This document shows, piece by piece, positions 55,401 through 61,100 of a DNA stretch of 64,000 bases. Position 1 is the stretch's first letter. The number at the start of each line of letters is the position of its first letter. The notes under the pieces are model-generated. The model was not told where the DNA came from, did no database searches, and saw only the letters and a list, made by a program, of their open reading frames with translations. Both the position numbers and the translations under genes were made by a program. Source of the stretch: Limnoperna fortunei (taxonomy: Eukaryota > Mollusca > Bivalvia > Mytilida > Modiolidae); assembly GCA_944474755.1 (NCBI GenBank), contig OX104113.1:69027944-69091943 (forward strand), written 5' to 3'.

Positions 55401-58171
55401 GTTTAGTATTGCATACCATGAATAATAATGAAAAAGAAAGAAAAAAAACTAAATCTAAGTTTGTTATGGTTTTAAAACACAACAGAGAAATAATCCTGGA
55501 AATTGATGTAAATAAGGAAAAATGTATGAAACTACTGCGAAATTAATTATTTGTACAGTCCCTCTGACTTCTCCCTAGTGTCTCTTGAAGTCTCCCTATC
55601 GCCTGACTTCTCCCTGTTTGGCTGCCAGGGAGAAGTCACTTCTCCCTATTTTTCTAGAGTGTGGTGACCCCTGTTATAGTATGTATTATCTTTGTCAATG
55701 TTTATTAGCATTTCAGAATTTAGTTTTGGGAAGAAAGCGTTCATTGCACCAAAAGCCAAATAGTAGCTGAGCACAGTGGTGCAAAAATCAACGCTTAATT
55801 TTTTTCCATAAATTCTTAAACCAGGTTTTATGGCATTCTTAACCTCCCACTTCCATAACTGTAGTATGTGAGTTGGTTTGTTGATGAAAATGGATTGGTA
55901 TCATATACCACTAGTCAGTAATATGTGTTTCCAATGATCATCACATCACAATCACTGTACACTGAATTCAAAAATAGGGAAAACTATCTTCAATCATATT
56001 TTCAAATGAGAGTATTTTTCAATAAGGAAATGGTATCTATATAGTAAAACTATTTAACAGTGCTGTTGAGTCTTATTTTCTTCTACCCTTGGTTTATCCC
56101 AAAGAAGTTGCTGAAGTTTGCAAAAATCAGTATACTCACTGCAAGCTCTTGCATACCTATTCATTTGAGAACAGGGTATGCAGGAGAAACTGGAATATTG
56201 TTGCATAAGTGAGGATAATTCTTAATTTTGAAATAAAAATGTCTTGTTTTTATGCCCCCGCGACGACATGTCGGGGGGCATTAAGTTTTACTCATGTCCG
56301 TCCGTCCGTACGTACGTACGTCCGAACAAATTTCCGTCAAGCTTTTCTCAGAAACCGTACATGAGAACAATTTTAAATTTGGCAGAGTGGTTCAGTATCA
56401 CAAGTTGTACGTCCTAAGCGAATTTCAGACCTGTCGGACAACTACTTCCTGTTTGGGACTTCATTTGTACGTAAATACGTCCGTCTGTATGTACAAATTT
56501 CCGTTAAGCTTTTCTCAGAAACCGTACATTAGAACAATTTGAAATTTGGCAGTGTGGTTCAGTATCACAAGTTGTACGTCCTAAGCGACTTTCAGACCTG
56601 TCGCACAACTACTTCCCGTTTGCGACTGGGCCGATATGAAAATGTGTTAACATGAGTATGAAAATTTCCGTCAAGCTTTTCTCAGAAACCGTATATCAGA
56701 ACAATTTGAAATTTGGCAGGGTGGTTCAGTATCACAAGTTGTACGTCCTAAGCGACTTTCAGACCTGTCGCACAACTACTTCCTGTTTGCGACTGGGCCG
56801 ATATGAAAATGTGTTAACATGAGTATGAAAATTTCCGTCAAGCTTTTCTCAGAAACCGTACATCAGAACAATTTGAAATTTTGCAGGATGGTTCAGTATC
56901 ACAAGTTGTACGTCCTAAGCGACTTTCAGACCTGTCGCACAACTACTTCCTGTTTGCGACTGGGCCGATATGAAAATGTGTTAACATGAGTATGAAAATT
57001 TCCGTCAAGCTTTTCTCAGAAACCGTACATCAGCACAATTTGAAATTTGGCAGGGTGGTTCAGTATCACAAGTTGTACGTCCTAAGCGACTTTCAGACCT
57101 GTCGGACAACTACTTCCTGTTTGGGACTTCATTTAGCGGGGGCATCCGTGTCCCATGGACACACTCTTCAATTTTTTGTAAATTCTTGTGCTAAGATGAC
57201 GTTTGGTGTCATACTAGAGCTGTAAGTCTAAAAATGTTGTAGATGAAGCTGTTTCTGTGGTTTCTTTACTTTGGCAGTTCTAAAGAATGAAGGTAGAAAT
57301 ATATTAACGGAATTGAGGGTTATTAAATGAAAAGACATCTTCAATATATCTATATGTGAAATTAAAGGACCTACCGGTAGCTTCTGCTATTTTCTTGTCT
57401 TGAAAATGTTGAAGAAATTTTTTTTCATAAGAATACAGGAACTAATCGGCAAGGAGTGGGGCACAGTTTGTACTAATAGGAAACCTGATTGCCTGCTGAA
57501 AAACATATCCTCCAATATACTTATTAAGTTTACACATACACATATATACAAACCTGTTATTATGGGTATAAAATATTTCATTTTATATTTCCAGATCATA
57601 AAGTATATATTTGGCATTTACGGAGAGAATTGCCTATATCTGCTTTAGAAGGACATACACGAACTGTTAATTGTGTTCATTGGAATTCAAAACTTCCTGG
57701 AATGTTAGCTAGTGCATCTGATGATGGAACAGTCAGAGTGTGGGGACCTATGGATAAACTCAAAACCAGTGAGTTTGTAAATTAAACTTGATGTTTTTTT
57801 AATACAATAAAACTTGATCTTTAAATTTGTACACAAGGTTTTGTCTATATCATGGATACTTTTAGTTGTCTCTCCTACAGTCAGACTTTTTATGGCAGTC
57901 CCAAGAAAGGGTGTGGTACTTCCTGGATGTCCTTAGAAAGGGACAGTCTTGCTTATAATGCAGATTTGTTTGTTGAATTTTTTAATTTGCCATTGTCACC
58001 ATGTTCACATAATAATTGTATAATTGTGACAAACCTTAATCAGAGAAGACTTGTGTCTGATCCTGTTTGTTGATTGCACAAATAAAATATGTATAAACCA
58101 GTTTCCAGATTTTTGTTTTATATTTGACAGGTAATGGCTGTGAAGAATCTGGCAGAAGTACACCAGTATAA
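25287..58171 (+). CDS. WDR26: WDR26, CTLH/GID E3 ligase subunit (14 coding exons)
   Basis: Exons 25287-25480, 27339-27438, 28479-28535, 39526-39662, 40735-40832, 41997-42153, 44306-44444, 45985-46125, 47798-47917, 48580-48725, 49614-49692, 54263-54392, 57595-57768 and 58131-58171 total 1713 bp and join in phase to 570 residues. Order: a polar N terminus starting MQSNG; LisH about 47-82 ([19 protein letters not shown]); CTLH about 84-145 ([34 protein letters not shown]); a linker with [12 protein letters not shown]; and WD40 blades about 255-558, including [36 protein letters not shown] and [13 protein letters not shown]. The known family member is a subunit of the CTLH/GID ubiquitin ligase that bridges complex modules and helps recruit substrates. 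The human protein is longer (661 residues), mainly from a low-complexity N terminus that is short here. The start is supported by the shared MQ-x-NG opening. Fourteen clean exons and intact blades indicate a functional gene. Confidence 0.97.
25481..27032 (+). other. WDR26 intron 1, proximal part
   Basis: AT-rich intron, no coding potential and no recognised repeat before the SINE at 27033. Confidence 0.6.
27033..27300 (+). repeat. tRNA-derived SINE in WDR26 intron 1
   Basis: The head 'gggcctcggtggccgagtgg' has a tRNA A box (TGGCCGAGTGG) and a B-box-like 'ggtttgatactc' about 60 bp later, giving an internal Pol III promoter. The body follows ('gacaaggattgccagttttcc', 'cttcctcccccaataaaaactgga', 'gccatgatatagct') with a CAAA-type tail. 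Flanks 'actaactaaactg' (27020-27032) and 'actgtctaaactg' (27301-27313) look like a 13-bp target duplication with two changes. It ends 38 bp before exon 2. Confidence 0.88.
27339..27438 (+). CDS. WDR26: WDR26 exon 2 (LisH end, CTLH start)
   Basis: Acceptor TTTTGCAG. Encodes [20 protein letters not shown] to DGEWVK. The donor G|GTTGGT at 27439 is preferred over the earlier GTAAAG at 27433, because EWVKAESDL matches the family length (GDWDKAENDL in the human protein). Confidence 0.88.
27439..28478 (+). other. WDR26 intron 2
   Basis: AT-rich, with weak internal duplication around 'acagattttgttaaa' near 27931 and 28088. No gene. Confidence 0.5.
28479..28535 (+). CDS. WDR26: WDR26 exon 3 (CTLH)
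   Basis: 57-bp exon encoding [19 protein letters not shown], with acceptor TTTTTCAG and donor ATT|GTGAGT. The 11-kb intron that follows holds the LTR retrotransposon. Confidence 0.93.
28653..30071 (+). repeat. AGCTCACCTG...CAGGTGAGC family, full-length copy
   Basis: Head 'aagctcacctgacccgaagggtcatgtgagc', then repeated modules of 400-500 bp with 'ttctcctctgaaac', 'caaccatggctgc', 'ccatggctaaaaatag', 'aacagatacaggaaaacc' and 'taggagttattgccctttaa', ending 'caggtgagcgatacaggctcctgggagcctctag'. The modules at about 28700, 29220 and 29730 are tandemly related. It is non-coding and repeated at 46530 and elsewhere. Confidence 0.85.
30126..30251. repeat. Palindrome with 31-bp perfect arms
   Basis: 30126-30156 and 30221-30251 are exact reverse complements. 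The inner sequence continues the pairing with small indels ('tttatgtcgttattttatc' / 'gataaaataatacgacataaa') around a 16-base centre. It lies 250 bp upstream of the LTR element's insertion site. Confidence 0.92.
30499..30945 (+). repeat. 5' LTR
   Basis: 447 bp, begins TGTTATG and ends TTACA. AATAAAA near 30888 is a candidate poly(A) signal in R. It matches the 3' LTR at every base I compared. Confidence 0.93.
30946..30963 (+). other. Primer binding site candidate
   Basis: TGGTGGAGAACC starts directly after the 5' LTR, as expected for pairing with a tRNA 3' CCA end. The tRNA species is not assigned. Confidence 0.6.
30965..32026 (+). CDS. gag: Gag of the gypsy retrotransposon
   Basis: 353 residues. 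An acidic N terminus is followed by a capsid-like region ([20 protein letters not shown], residues about 120-140) that matches the retrotransposon gag domain. Two zinc knuckles lie at the C-terminal side: [14 protein letters not shown] starting at residue 287 and [14 protein letters not shown] after it, both C-x2-C-x4-H-x4-C. The basic tail would aid RNA binding. Gag forms the particle that packages element RNA. The pol frame begins 20 bases after the stop, in the -1 frame relative to gag, and is already open across the end of gag. That allows either frameshifting or re-initiation at the ATG at 32047. Confidence 0.93.
   Translation: MEEIYNDGHFYSDTDHLLLDTDPFLSSAADQSFKFETYNNIYSNSSSESDTEDHVKSTNDYEIDMDNFTKLNVNKFSGYTTDDAEQFLSNFEAYLVFNRLEGHDQRKLAAFQLHLCGPAQVWFSSLDSTVKSSWESVLKKFQEEYSFNKPVLLVETEIFQNLRLLPGQQIEDYFSKVVDKGRKIHKSTEEILLKFIEGLPAPLAFFVRAGNPENIQQACMSAKLGEAYGYRQAVPNTPAIAPVHPTATVAAISHPDRLSNIENRLEELSKQMDKITVNSNKAKTITCFTCGENGHTKRHCQRATMQHVQCQLCDRVGHTAKQCFNSENRRKFERSGNDRSPRDVGRGHLGKRN
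32047..36495 (+). CDS. pol: Pol of the gypsy retrotransposon (PR-RT-RH-IN)
   Basis: 1482 residues, uninterrupted. Aspartic protease with DTGSS at about 54-58. Reverse transcriptase with FCVDFRHLN near 400 and the catalytic YLDD at 501-504. RNase H starting with [13 protein letters not shown] near 648. Integrase with an H2C2 zinc-binding domain (GHAGIHETT ... CTQCQKRK, about 993-1030) and catalytic Asp 1059, Asp 1118 and Glu 1154, the last two spaced as D,D35E. The C terminus (about 1425-1465, [24 protein letters not shown]) resembles a chromodomain-like module, which in this class can steer integration. That last point is weaker. The order RT-RH-IN is diagnostic of Ty3/gypsy. All catalytic residues are present. 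Confidence 0.95.
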   Translation: MTTLPNRISIRTIKSVNNVNMDSDNFSEESVSKNSTHFLYLPVQFNCKIYALLDTGSSINLMSYFLYNSLSKKHKSELLNVVNNKIILANNQEIQIDGIATITGIIKGNQTTFDVYVLKDTSHPLILGTEYLKSSGVILDFNSLSVKFSKSRIKSPKTLNFSPNSESIVWGKVPNYVCGGFQGVCSASVLASKKGLLVARCLSTVSPNHMVPIKVMNPTTETITLYKNQYIGEFNLLDATTDVFPLKPHCANVVNEITDKTVTNGGSSQDKFLSYFNMTPNVLTSYQQEQLKTFLVKNKELFVTKENPSLGLTTLVEHQIHLKTGAISKHQRPYKLPPQKREVLRHQLDELLNQGIIMPVTEKEDIPISSPIVLVSKRNHPKSGVKPGSKEESLLMYRFCVDFRHLNSQTQDFRYTIPSVEELTESFTQRIPNYISSIDLSSGFFQMRISPESTKYTAFNTCFGTFKFNRLPMGLQTSPNSFQLLMDKVLNGLSFRNTLCYLDDVLVFSETFDKHLEDLQEVFSRFKSAGLKLSPQKCQFAQKKCIFLGHEISKDGIRPPGDRLKAITEYPEPKNAKELKRYLGLMNWFRKFIRDYSAKANPLYKLLRKDQKFVWRQEHQEAFDILKNTLLNSDALAFPRYDLPFYLAVDTSSKGIGYMLYQKQDDKHKDIHVIRFGSKSLAKWQQSYGPTKLELLGMVTSIIDCSTYLRGRKFIVECDHQALKPLFQKNLKGAIYERWLAILQEFNFEIRYKPADQMVVADSLSRCQPDSKSDPPVESPDEMDPCFPYVQENVGEIILPNGFTLKELMKSSDNKPAVINCISLSQDHKTVSQQDSDYDGDTEVTQMSITNTTRKLPRSIKQKSKHVEIKDNPTNLPEDSGDDLKFTCLQQSVPKIDLFKNHDFSLEKFRTMQRTDMNLINLINYLETNELPKSQKTARRLLIESNDYVLIDGLLMHSRQKKSQRTKQLNNYQLVIPDCMVQTILQLYHDSPMAGHAGIHETTDRIREHYFFKRMGPIITDFVRSCTQCQKRKMTKHHTKSGITSYRTPSAPFEVWQVDLVGPLPTTSQGYSYVLTAVDMFSKYLVSLPLANKDTLTVSSSLMQIFTKYGVCDTLISDKGSEFISSAMTEVCRQLCIPQEFTPSFVHHCLGACERTHRTLEERLTPYVNRFCNNWIDYLSSITFSINQSVNSGMGYSPHEIIFGQRPKFPMLTSKIIDYDSIPMDVRTYVQKHAEKLNIIRNEMKNNVFQSQKIMLERANDKTQPLSTSVGDYVYLLHEISGKGQKLKNKYEGPFVVHKIISPHLVMLRDPQTMKCRKNPVHLNRLKMAYVREPTPQPYFLGKVVTHENAQQKLTRESDDSQSVNALGNIDEVHKDKDEMKNEKGHIDLRRSARTRKPPERYGFTIDLDEVLSSEDGVMDSMGYHKIKRVLGQKCLDNKKLYLVQLVGEPAEHAVWVPFSSLNCKAKRSVQLKPPPVIVQME
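36496..37368 (+). other. Untranslated region between pol and 3' LTR
   Basis: Very AT-rich, no env-like ORF. It ends in the purine tract 'gtggggga' directly before the 3' LTR. Confidence 0.7.
37369..37738 (+). repeat. 3' LTR, first part (before nested insertion)
   Basis: It matches the 5' LTR from its start to '...acctttacaataa', then is broken by the nested transposon at 37739. Confidence 0.93.
37739..38973. mobile_element. Nested 1.2-kb TIR transposon splitting the 3' LTR
   Basis: It begins CAGTCTTACATC and ends GATGTAAGACTG. The terminal inverted repeats extend about 135 bp (37739-37877 against 38838-38973), near perfect over the outer 55 bp and diverged inside. ATAA is present on both sides, giving a 4-bp target duplication when compared with the uninterrupted 5' LTR. 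There is no transposase. The interior carries a minus-strand AGCTCACCT-family fragment and a tandem duplication of about 100 bp. The superfamily is uncertain: the ends are hAT-like (CAG...CTG), but the 4-bp duplication does not fit hAT's 8 bp. Confidence 0.88.
38185..38660 (-). repeat. AGCTCACCT-family fragment and 103-bp duplication inside the nested element
   Basis: 'caggagcctgcattgctcacctgaacc' is the reverse complement of the family's 3' end. The block 'agagagtcttggagcttttgatgctta...tcttgacctgg' occurs twice in tandem (about 38431 and 38539). Confidence 0.75.
38974..39054 (+). repeat. 3' LTR, second part with poly(A) signal
   Basis: Resumes 'ataacattttggaataataaaatttgg' and ends TTACA, identical to the end of the 5' LTR. 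The AATAAAA signal near 38985 is now 1.2 kb away from the rest of the LTR. Confidence 0.92.
39526..39662 (+). CDS. WDR26: WDR26 exon 4 (CTLH)
   Basis: 137 bp, acceptor TTTTGTAG. Encodes [18 protein letters not shown] through [16 protein letters not shown]. Donor TC|GTAAGT. Confidence 0.96.
39726..39964 (+). repeat. tRNA-derived SINE in WDR26 intron 4
   Basis: Same family as 27033: A box TGGCCGAGTGG, body and A/C-rich tail. A perfect 11-bp target duplication AATAAATAGTT flanks it (39715-39725 and 39965-39975). It lies 63 bp downstream of exon 4. Confidence 0.92.
40735..40832 (+). CDS. WDR26: WDR26 exon 5, ending at a GC donor
   Basis: Acceptor CATTTCAG. Encodes [16 protein letters not shown] to LLIERLQ plus one base. 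The ungapped junction to exon 6 (LQ-S-FLPP; human LQTYLPP) needs a donor at 40833 reading T|GCAAGT. The alternative GT at 40839 would also keep phase but would insert two residues, CK. Confidence 0.85.
41075..41470. repeat. Possible MITE in WDR26 intron 5
   Basis: A CpG-containing block unlike the surrounding intron, starting 'tatggggctgtgcagttaccc' with repeated 'cgatacgatacatatcg' and ending 'ggagaattgtttcacccctagcac'. The two ends are weakly inverted-repeat-like (TAGGGGTG...). No target duplication could be confirmed. Confidence 0.35.
41997..42153 (+). CDS. WDR26: WDR26 exon 6 (linker before WD40)
   Basis: 157 bp, acceptor CTTGACAG. Encodes [20 protein letters not shown] through SLLIDHVCS plus AG. 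Donor CAG|GTAATG. Its last 31 bp and this donor are the seed of the minisatellite in intron 6. Confidence 0.96.
42124..43910 (+). repeat. Minisatellite built from the exon 6 splice-donor junction
   Basis: The unit is 53 bp: about 31 bp equal to the end of WDR26 exon 6 (TCATTGCTCATTGACCATG then TCTGTAGCAG) plus about 22 bp of intron (gtaatgtcaataatcaggacac). The real exon end (42153) is unit one. After a MITE insertion the array continues with unit borders at 43197, 43250, 43303, 43356 and 43409, exactly 53 bp apart. From about 43410 it changes to a higher-order repeat of about 109 bp (three or so copies), decaying by 43900. Perfect CAG|GTAATG donor copies occur at 43197, 43250, 43356 and again near 43519, 43628 and 43737. 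Units at 43303 and 43409 have altered donor context. Confidence 0.93.
42203..43141. mobile_element. Pogo/Tigger-like MITE inside the minisatellite
   Basis: The ends CAGTGGATTCCACTTAAT (42203) and the inverse of CAGTGGATTCCGCTTATT (ending 43141) form an 18-bp TIR with two mismatches, flanked by TA on both sides (42201-42202 and 43142-43143). 939 bp, no transposase. CAGTGGA ends and a TA target fit the pogo/Tigger branch of Tc1/mariner. It interrupts the second unit of the 53-bp array. Confidence 0.82.
44055..44265 (+). repeat. Intronic direct repeat, copy upstream of exon 7
   Basis: Shares 'acaggttg..caagtttgataattatttcc', 'ctactaattcga', 'catgagat' and 'ttctcag.aaacat.aag.atattg' with 44525-44735, roughly 80% similar by eye. 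Confidence 0.75.
44306..44444 (+). CDS. WDR26: WDR26 exon 7 (first WD40 blade)
   Basis: 139 bp, acceptor CTTTTCAG. Encodes [20 protein letters not shown] to SLIVWEIDM. Donor ATG|GTAATT. Flanked by diverged direct repeats. Confidence 0.96.
44525..44735 (+). repeat. Intronic direct repeat, copy downstream of exon 7
   Basis: Partner of 44055-44265, same orientation, on the other side of exon 7. No remnant of a second exon 7 was found after it. Confidence 0.75.
44740..44890 (+). repeat. Short degenerate tandem repeat
   Basis: About four units of 40-45 bp around 'ggacatagtgtctgttttattgttgactggcag', diverged. Confidence 0.6.
44893..45984 (+). other. WDR26 intron 7, distal part
   Basis: Starts with a dispersed-repeat fragment ('ataccataggcaactaaagttggcgggggtatg', 'cagtccgtccgtgtgtc') at about 44893-45100. 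The rest is AT-rich with no gene. Confidence 0.45.
45985..46125 (+). CDS. WDR26: WDR26 exon 8 (WD40)
   Basis: 141 bp, acceptor TTTTTCAG. Encodes [18 protein letters not shown] through [15 protein letters not shown]. Donor GAG|GTAATT. Confidence 0.97.
46530..47697 (+). repeat. AGCTCACCT...AGGTGAGC family, near full-length copy
   Basis: Head 'agctcacctagaccgtaggttcatgtgagcttttgccatc', then 'gtccatcgtccgtcgtaaac', 'cctctgaaaccactgggcc', internal repeats of about 120-180 bp around 'taggagttattgccc' and 'agagtgaaactgtaaa', and end 'caggtgagcaattacaggttcctgggagcatctag'. Lies in intron 8. Confidence 0.85.
47798..47917 (+). CDS. WDR26: WDR26 exon 9 (WD40)
   Basis: 120 bp encoding [20 protein letters not shown] to [10 protein letters not shown]. 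Acceptor GTATTTCAG, donor TGT|GTAAGT. Confidence 0.97.
47970..48042 (+). repeat. SINE 3' end, 5'-truncated
   Basis: 'catgatatagctgaaaaattgctgaagtgg..ctaaacaccattc' plus a (CAAA)n tail equals the last 70 bp of the SINE family. Intron 9. Confidence 0.85.
48580..48725 (+). CDS. WDR26: WDR26 exon 10 (WD40)
   Basis: 146 bp encoding [20 protein letters not shown] to [13 protein letters not shown] plus AT. Acceptor GATTGCAG, donor AT|GTAAGA. Confidence 0.96.
49090..49410 (+). repeat. AGCTCACCT-family fragment
   Basis: Begins 'tttagctcacctgacccta', followed by 'cttcttctctgaagccacatgaccaatt' and diverged modules. Truncated. Intron 10. Confidence 0.6.
49614..49692 (+). CDS. WDR26: WDR26 exon 11 (WD40)
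   Basis: 79 bp encoding [20 protein letters not shown] to NVATQ. Acceptor AATTACAG, donor CAG|GTTTGT. Confidence 0.96.
49693..51480 (+). other. WDR26 intron 11, first part
   Basis: No recognised gene. A 70-codon ORF (50298-50510) follows an acceptor-like 'gacatacag'. It has no homology that I recognise and is probably chance. Around 50450-50830 the sequence is richer in CpG ('gcgaccggcgtgtaa') and may be an unclassified transposon. Confidence 0.4.
51485..51860. repeat. Dispersed repeat, copy B (partner at 2.1-2.6 kb)
   Basis: Co-linear with 2140-2560. Shared blocks: 'gcgcgtatggtcaa', 'gcgattttcca', 'aattagaacg', 'aatcgattattgtcc', 'ttttgtaaacatc', 'agcaaaagtcaag'. Confidence 0.6.
52111..52166. 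repeat. Hairpin with 19-bp arms
   Basis: 52111-52129 and 52148-52166 are reverse complements with one mismatch (ACTGGGTCGATCTTGTTAT on the left). The loop is 18 bases. Confidence 0.85.
52322..52435 (-). repeat. Degraded SINE head, minus strand
   Basis: On the minus strand it reads 'gttgccgagcggttaaggtag...attgatcg...cagggtgtgatc', matching the tRNA-derived head of the SINE family with decay in the B box. Confidence 0.55.
52866..53468. repeat. Foldback MITE with TACGGAAAGCGCGAGG ends
   Basis: Left end TACGGAAAGCGCGAGG at 52866. Inverse copies end at 53297 and again at 53468 (with GCACGAGG). The interior is rich in 'gaagtcagaagtctgaactat' and its inverse ('atagttcagactt'), so two nested or tandem foldbacks seem joined. 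No transposase. Confidence 0.75.
53469..54262 (+). other. WDR26 intron 11, distal part
   Basis: Nothing recognised beyond AT-rich intronic sequence. Confidence 0.5.
54263..54392 (+). CDS. WDR26: WDR26 exon 12 (WD40)
   Basis: 130 bp encoding [29 protein letters not shown] and FVASGSE plus G. Acceptor TTATTTTAG, donor AAG|GTTAGT. Confidence 0.96.
54393..55814 (+). other. WDR26 intron 12, proximal part
   Basis: Holds two short blocks of low-complexity pyrimidine/purine repeats: 'gaagtcgccc' at about 54870-54935 and 'cttctccct' at about 55565-55660. Both contain reiterated AAGTC-type units and may be the two ends of one element of about 0.8 kb. No gene. Confidence 0.35.
55815..56042 (+). repeat. 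Dispersed repeat, inverse partner of 9090-9325
   Basis: See the copy at 9090-9325. About 80% similar by eye in inverse orientation, including 'tatgtgagttggtttgttgatgaaaatgga'-like sequence. Confidence 0.65.
56252..57180 (+). repeat. Bivalve repeat with five 167-bp tandem monomers
   Basis: Head 'tatgcccccgcgacgacatgtcggggggca', tail 'agcgggggcatccgtgtcccatgg'. In between, 'aaatttccgt' starts five monomers at 56328, 56495, 56662, 56829 and 56996, exactly 167 bp apart. Monomers 3 to 5 are nearly identical. Head and tail contain matching CCCCCG/CGGGGG ends. The short ORFs here are repeated frames of the monomer and not genes. Intron 12. Confidence 0.92.
57595..57768 (+). CDS. WDR26: WDR26 exon 13 (last WD40 blade)
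   Basis: 174 bp encoding [20 protein letters not shown] to [19 protein letters not shown]. Acceptor ATTTCCAG, donor CCA|GTGAGT. Confidence 0.96.
58131..58171 (+). CDS. WDR26: WDR26 exon 14 (C-terminal tail and stop)
   Basis: Acceptor ATTTGACAG. Encodes [13 protein letters not shown] and TAA at 58169-58171. The short acidic/serine tail is in line with the family's short C-terminal extension after the last blade. Confidence 0.9.
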
Positions 58172-61100
58172 CATTAAGTCACCATAGTAACAGCAGCAAT
58201 TACCTCTGTGATCTCATCTGCCATGACTCATGGAACAATATCTGCATGCATTTATAACATAACAATTGTCTACAGTGAAATTAGACCCTAGATAAACACC
58301 TGTGTTTCAAATTACATGGCTTTCCTTTGGTTTTATCCCTAACTTAAAGTTTTTGTTGTTGTGTTTGTTTAAAACAATATTCAAAGAAAATGTTTTAACT
58401 TTTTTTAGCTTGCTGTAGGAAGTTAAATATATTTTCATGTTGCTTCAAAAAGATTCACCTTATGTTAACCAGAAATTTGCCCTATCTCAAACAAGCTTTT
58501 GTCATCATATGGCATTTCAATTCATTTCATGTATTTTGAGCTTTACTGAACATTAACTATGCCAATCTTAGGAAGAAAGTGCGCCAAGTGCAGTAGCCCT
58601 CAATTATTGGAACTGCTGTCAAATTTTGAATCCTTTCTAAGTAGTCTGTTATACTAAATAGTCTTTATTGGGGTTAACTGTCGAAAAAATAAATATGGTA
58701 ATGTTACCTATGGGGAACAGTTTTATATTATGTTAGATGAATTTCTATAGTGATTTCAAATGTAATAGATTATAAAAATTCGAGTTTCATTAGGAATTTT
58801 TTTATCAGACCAAGTATAGTTGTTCATCATTTAGGCATCAAAACAATGCACATGTTTTTTTGTTTTTTTTTAAACAAATCCTAAATACTTCTTTATTGAT
58901 GTTCATAGACCTAATACCAATTAATTGTTAAACAAAATTAGACTGGGGTCACTTTGAGCATAAGTCAAGCACAAGTAAATGTCTAATATACATGTATATA
59001 CCATATCATGATGTCGTGATCTTTTTTGTAATATTTCAGGTTTTAGCTTTATACATCCTGTAAAATGGACCTGGTTCATAGCATTCAATAAAATTACATT
59101 CCTATTACATCAAACTAAAACATAAAGTAAGATTATAATGGAAGGTTTTCATAAGATTGTTGCCAATATTATTCTTCAGATATAGGTATGCATGAACAAA
59201 TTTGATCAAATACCAGATAAAAATGATTGAAAAAACATGCTTTGTGAATAAAAATAATTTGTCTAATCATTTTGAATGTCTGCTGTAATTTGTTTTTTTT
59301 TAATGATGCATCAGAGTTTTGCAATAGCTGAGATCATATTGTTACAAGGACGATTGGTAGATGAGAATATATTTTTGTATGAATTGTGTGACGCATGCTT
59401 TTCTGTTAACTTGATATGTAATTATGGTTTGTTTGCATCCTCATCTTGCTTTCTACTTTAACAATTTTCATCCTTTATCCACAATTGATAGGGAAATGCT
59501 TTAAATGGCTGTTGATATCAGACACTGGAGCATTTTCTGAACTAAGTCCAATGTCGGTTTGAGCATCAATACAAACCACAGTTGGTTTAAATGACTGTAT
59601 TTGGCTAATGTTTAGCTCATGATGGTGACTTACATTATAACTGGAAACAGTAGAATATCAGATAAATGAAATTAACATTTTTCATCTTGTATTTTTCTGC
59701 CACACATGAAATGTGCAGTATAAAAGCATTCATTCAGTTAAAACCGTTATGTATTGTATGTTTTATAAGCAAATTAATATGAATGGGTAAACAAAGGCCA
59801 ATTTTCCAAAATTAAGCTGTCCTTGGTCGCAGGGAAATTAATATGCAATTGACGGCACTTAATACCCCTCTGTATTTCTACTGAAATGATACAAATATAA
59901 TAAACACCTCTAATAGTCTTTGTATTGTGACAATACATTATGTTTAAAGTTATGGAATAGTTTGAGGGAGTTTTACTAGTTCTACCTGTTATTTGTCTCA
60001 TTACAGGTAATAAAATGCATCATACAGTTATATGATATTTATATGCTTGAGTGCCGGAAAGGGGTCAATATTTGTTACAATTACAATTGGTCTTCCTAAT
60101 TATTAATTATTTTTGTTGTAGATAATATGTTAGATATTTCGGCATTTCAATAAACAGTTTCTGAAAACATAATCATGTGATCAGGTTTATTGTATCCAAA
60201 CAGTTCCTTCACAACCAAAATTAAAAAAAACAATATTTGGGCAATTAACTTGTAACATGTCTTACAGCATTCAAGTTGCATAAAAGTTTGATGCACAATT
60301 GATCATGTTACTATCTTTCAAAAAAATAAGCATAAATCAGTAATAAATCATCTATTCCAGCTTAAGCTATTAGTAAACTTTAACAAAATGACACATTCAT
60401 GTAACTGCAACTTTTGTTTCAATAAAAAACCGCTATTTTGCAGTATTATCCTTTGATCTTTATGTGCGGTATTATCTCGTCTCACTTTACTAGCGTGAGA
60501 TGGCCCATCTCACCTCGCTGTGAAGGCGTTGTTAAGTAAACACTGTCATGTTACAAAACAGAGATAAACAGATTACTTACTTTTTTTTAAAACTCCATGC
60601 ATTTTCCTGCCATCTTATCTCAGGGCTTTTACCGTCAATGAGATAATAACTAGAAAATGCATCTCGTTTAAAAAAACGTAAAAAATCTATAATTATAGTA
60701 GCCAAAAACTGCAAATCTGTTTTCTTAGTTTAAAATATTTTGTTTACAAGCCTATTTGATGTTGTGTTTGCAGAAATAAATAAAAATCATTTCTCAAGAT
60801 TTTATATTTTGATAATCTGTCCATCAATAAAATCGTGTACGAGATCGTTTAGCAATTTTTATTATAAAAATTATGTGTAAACAATTGTACAGATACTAGA
60901 ATTTAATCAGTCCTAATGTGACTTTAATTTACATGTTGTGCTAGTTTATTGTTGATATTAAATTTTAAACATGGTGAAAAATATGTCTACATGTAAGTAT
61001 GTCTAGTGTTTGCTTGTCATAGTCAGTTGCAAAATGATGATCATTGCTTTCTCTTAAATGCCTACTGTGAGATAAAACATGCAGTCAATAAGAAATTTTT

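Noticed and set aside
56294..57225. Repeated ORFs with [10 protein letters not shown] peptides
   Set aside because: They are one frame of the 167-bp monomer appearing again and again; the array is non-coding.
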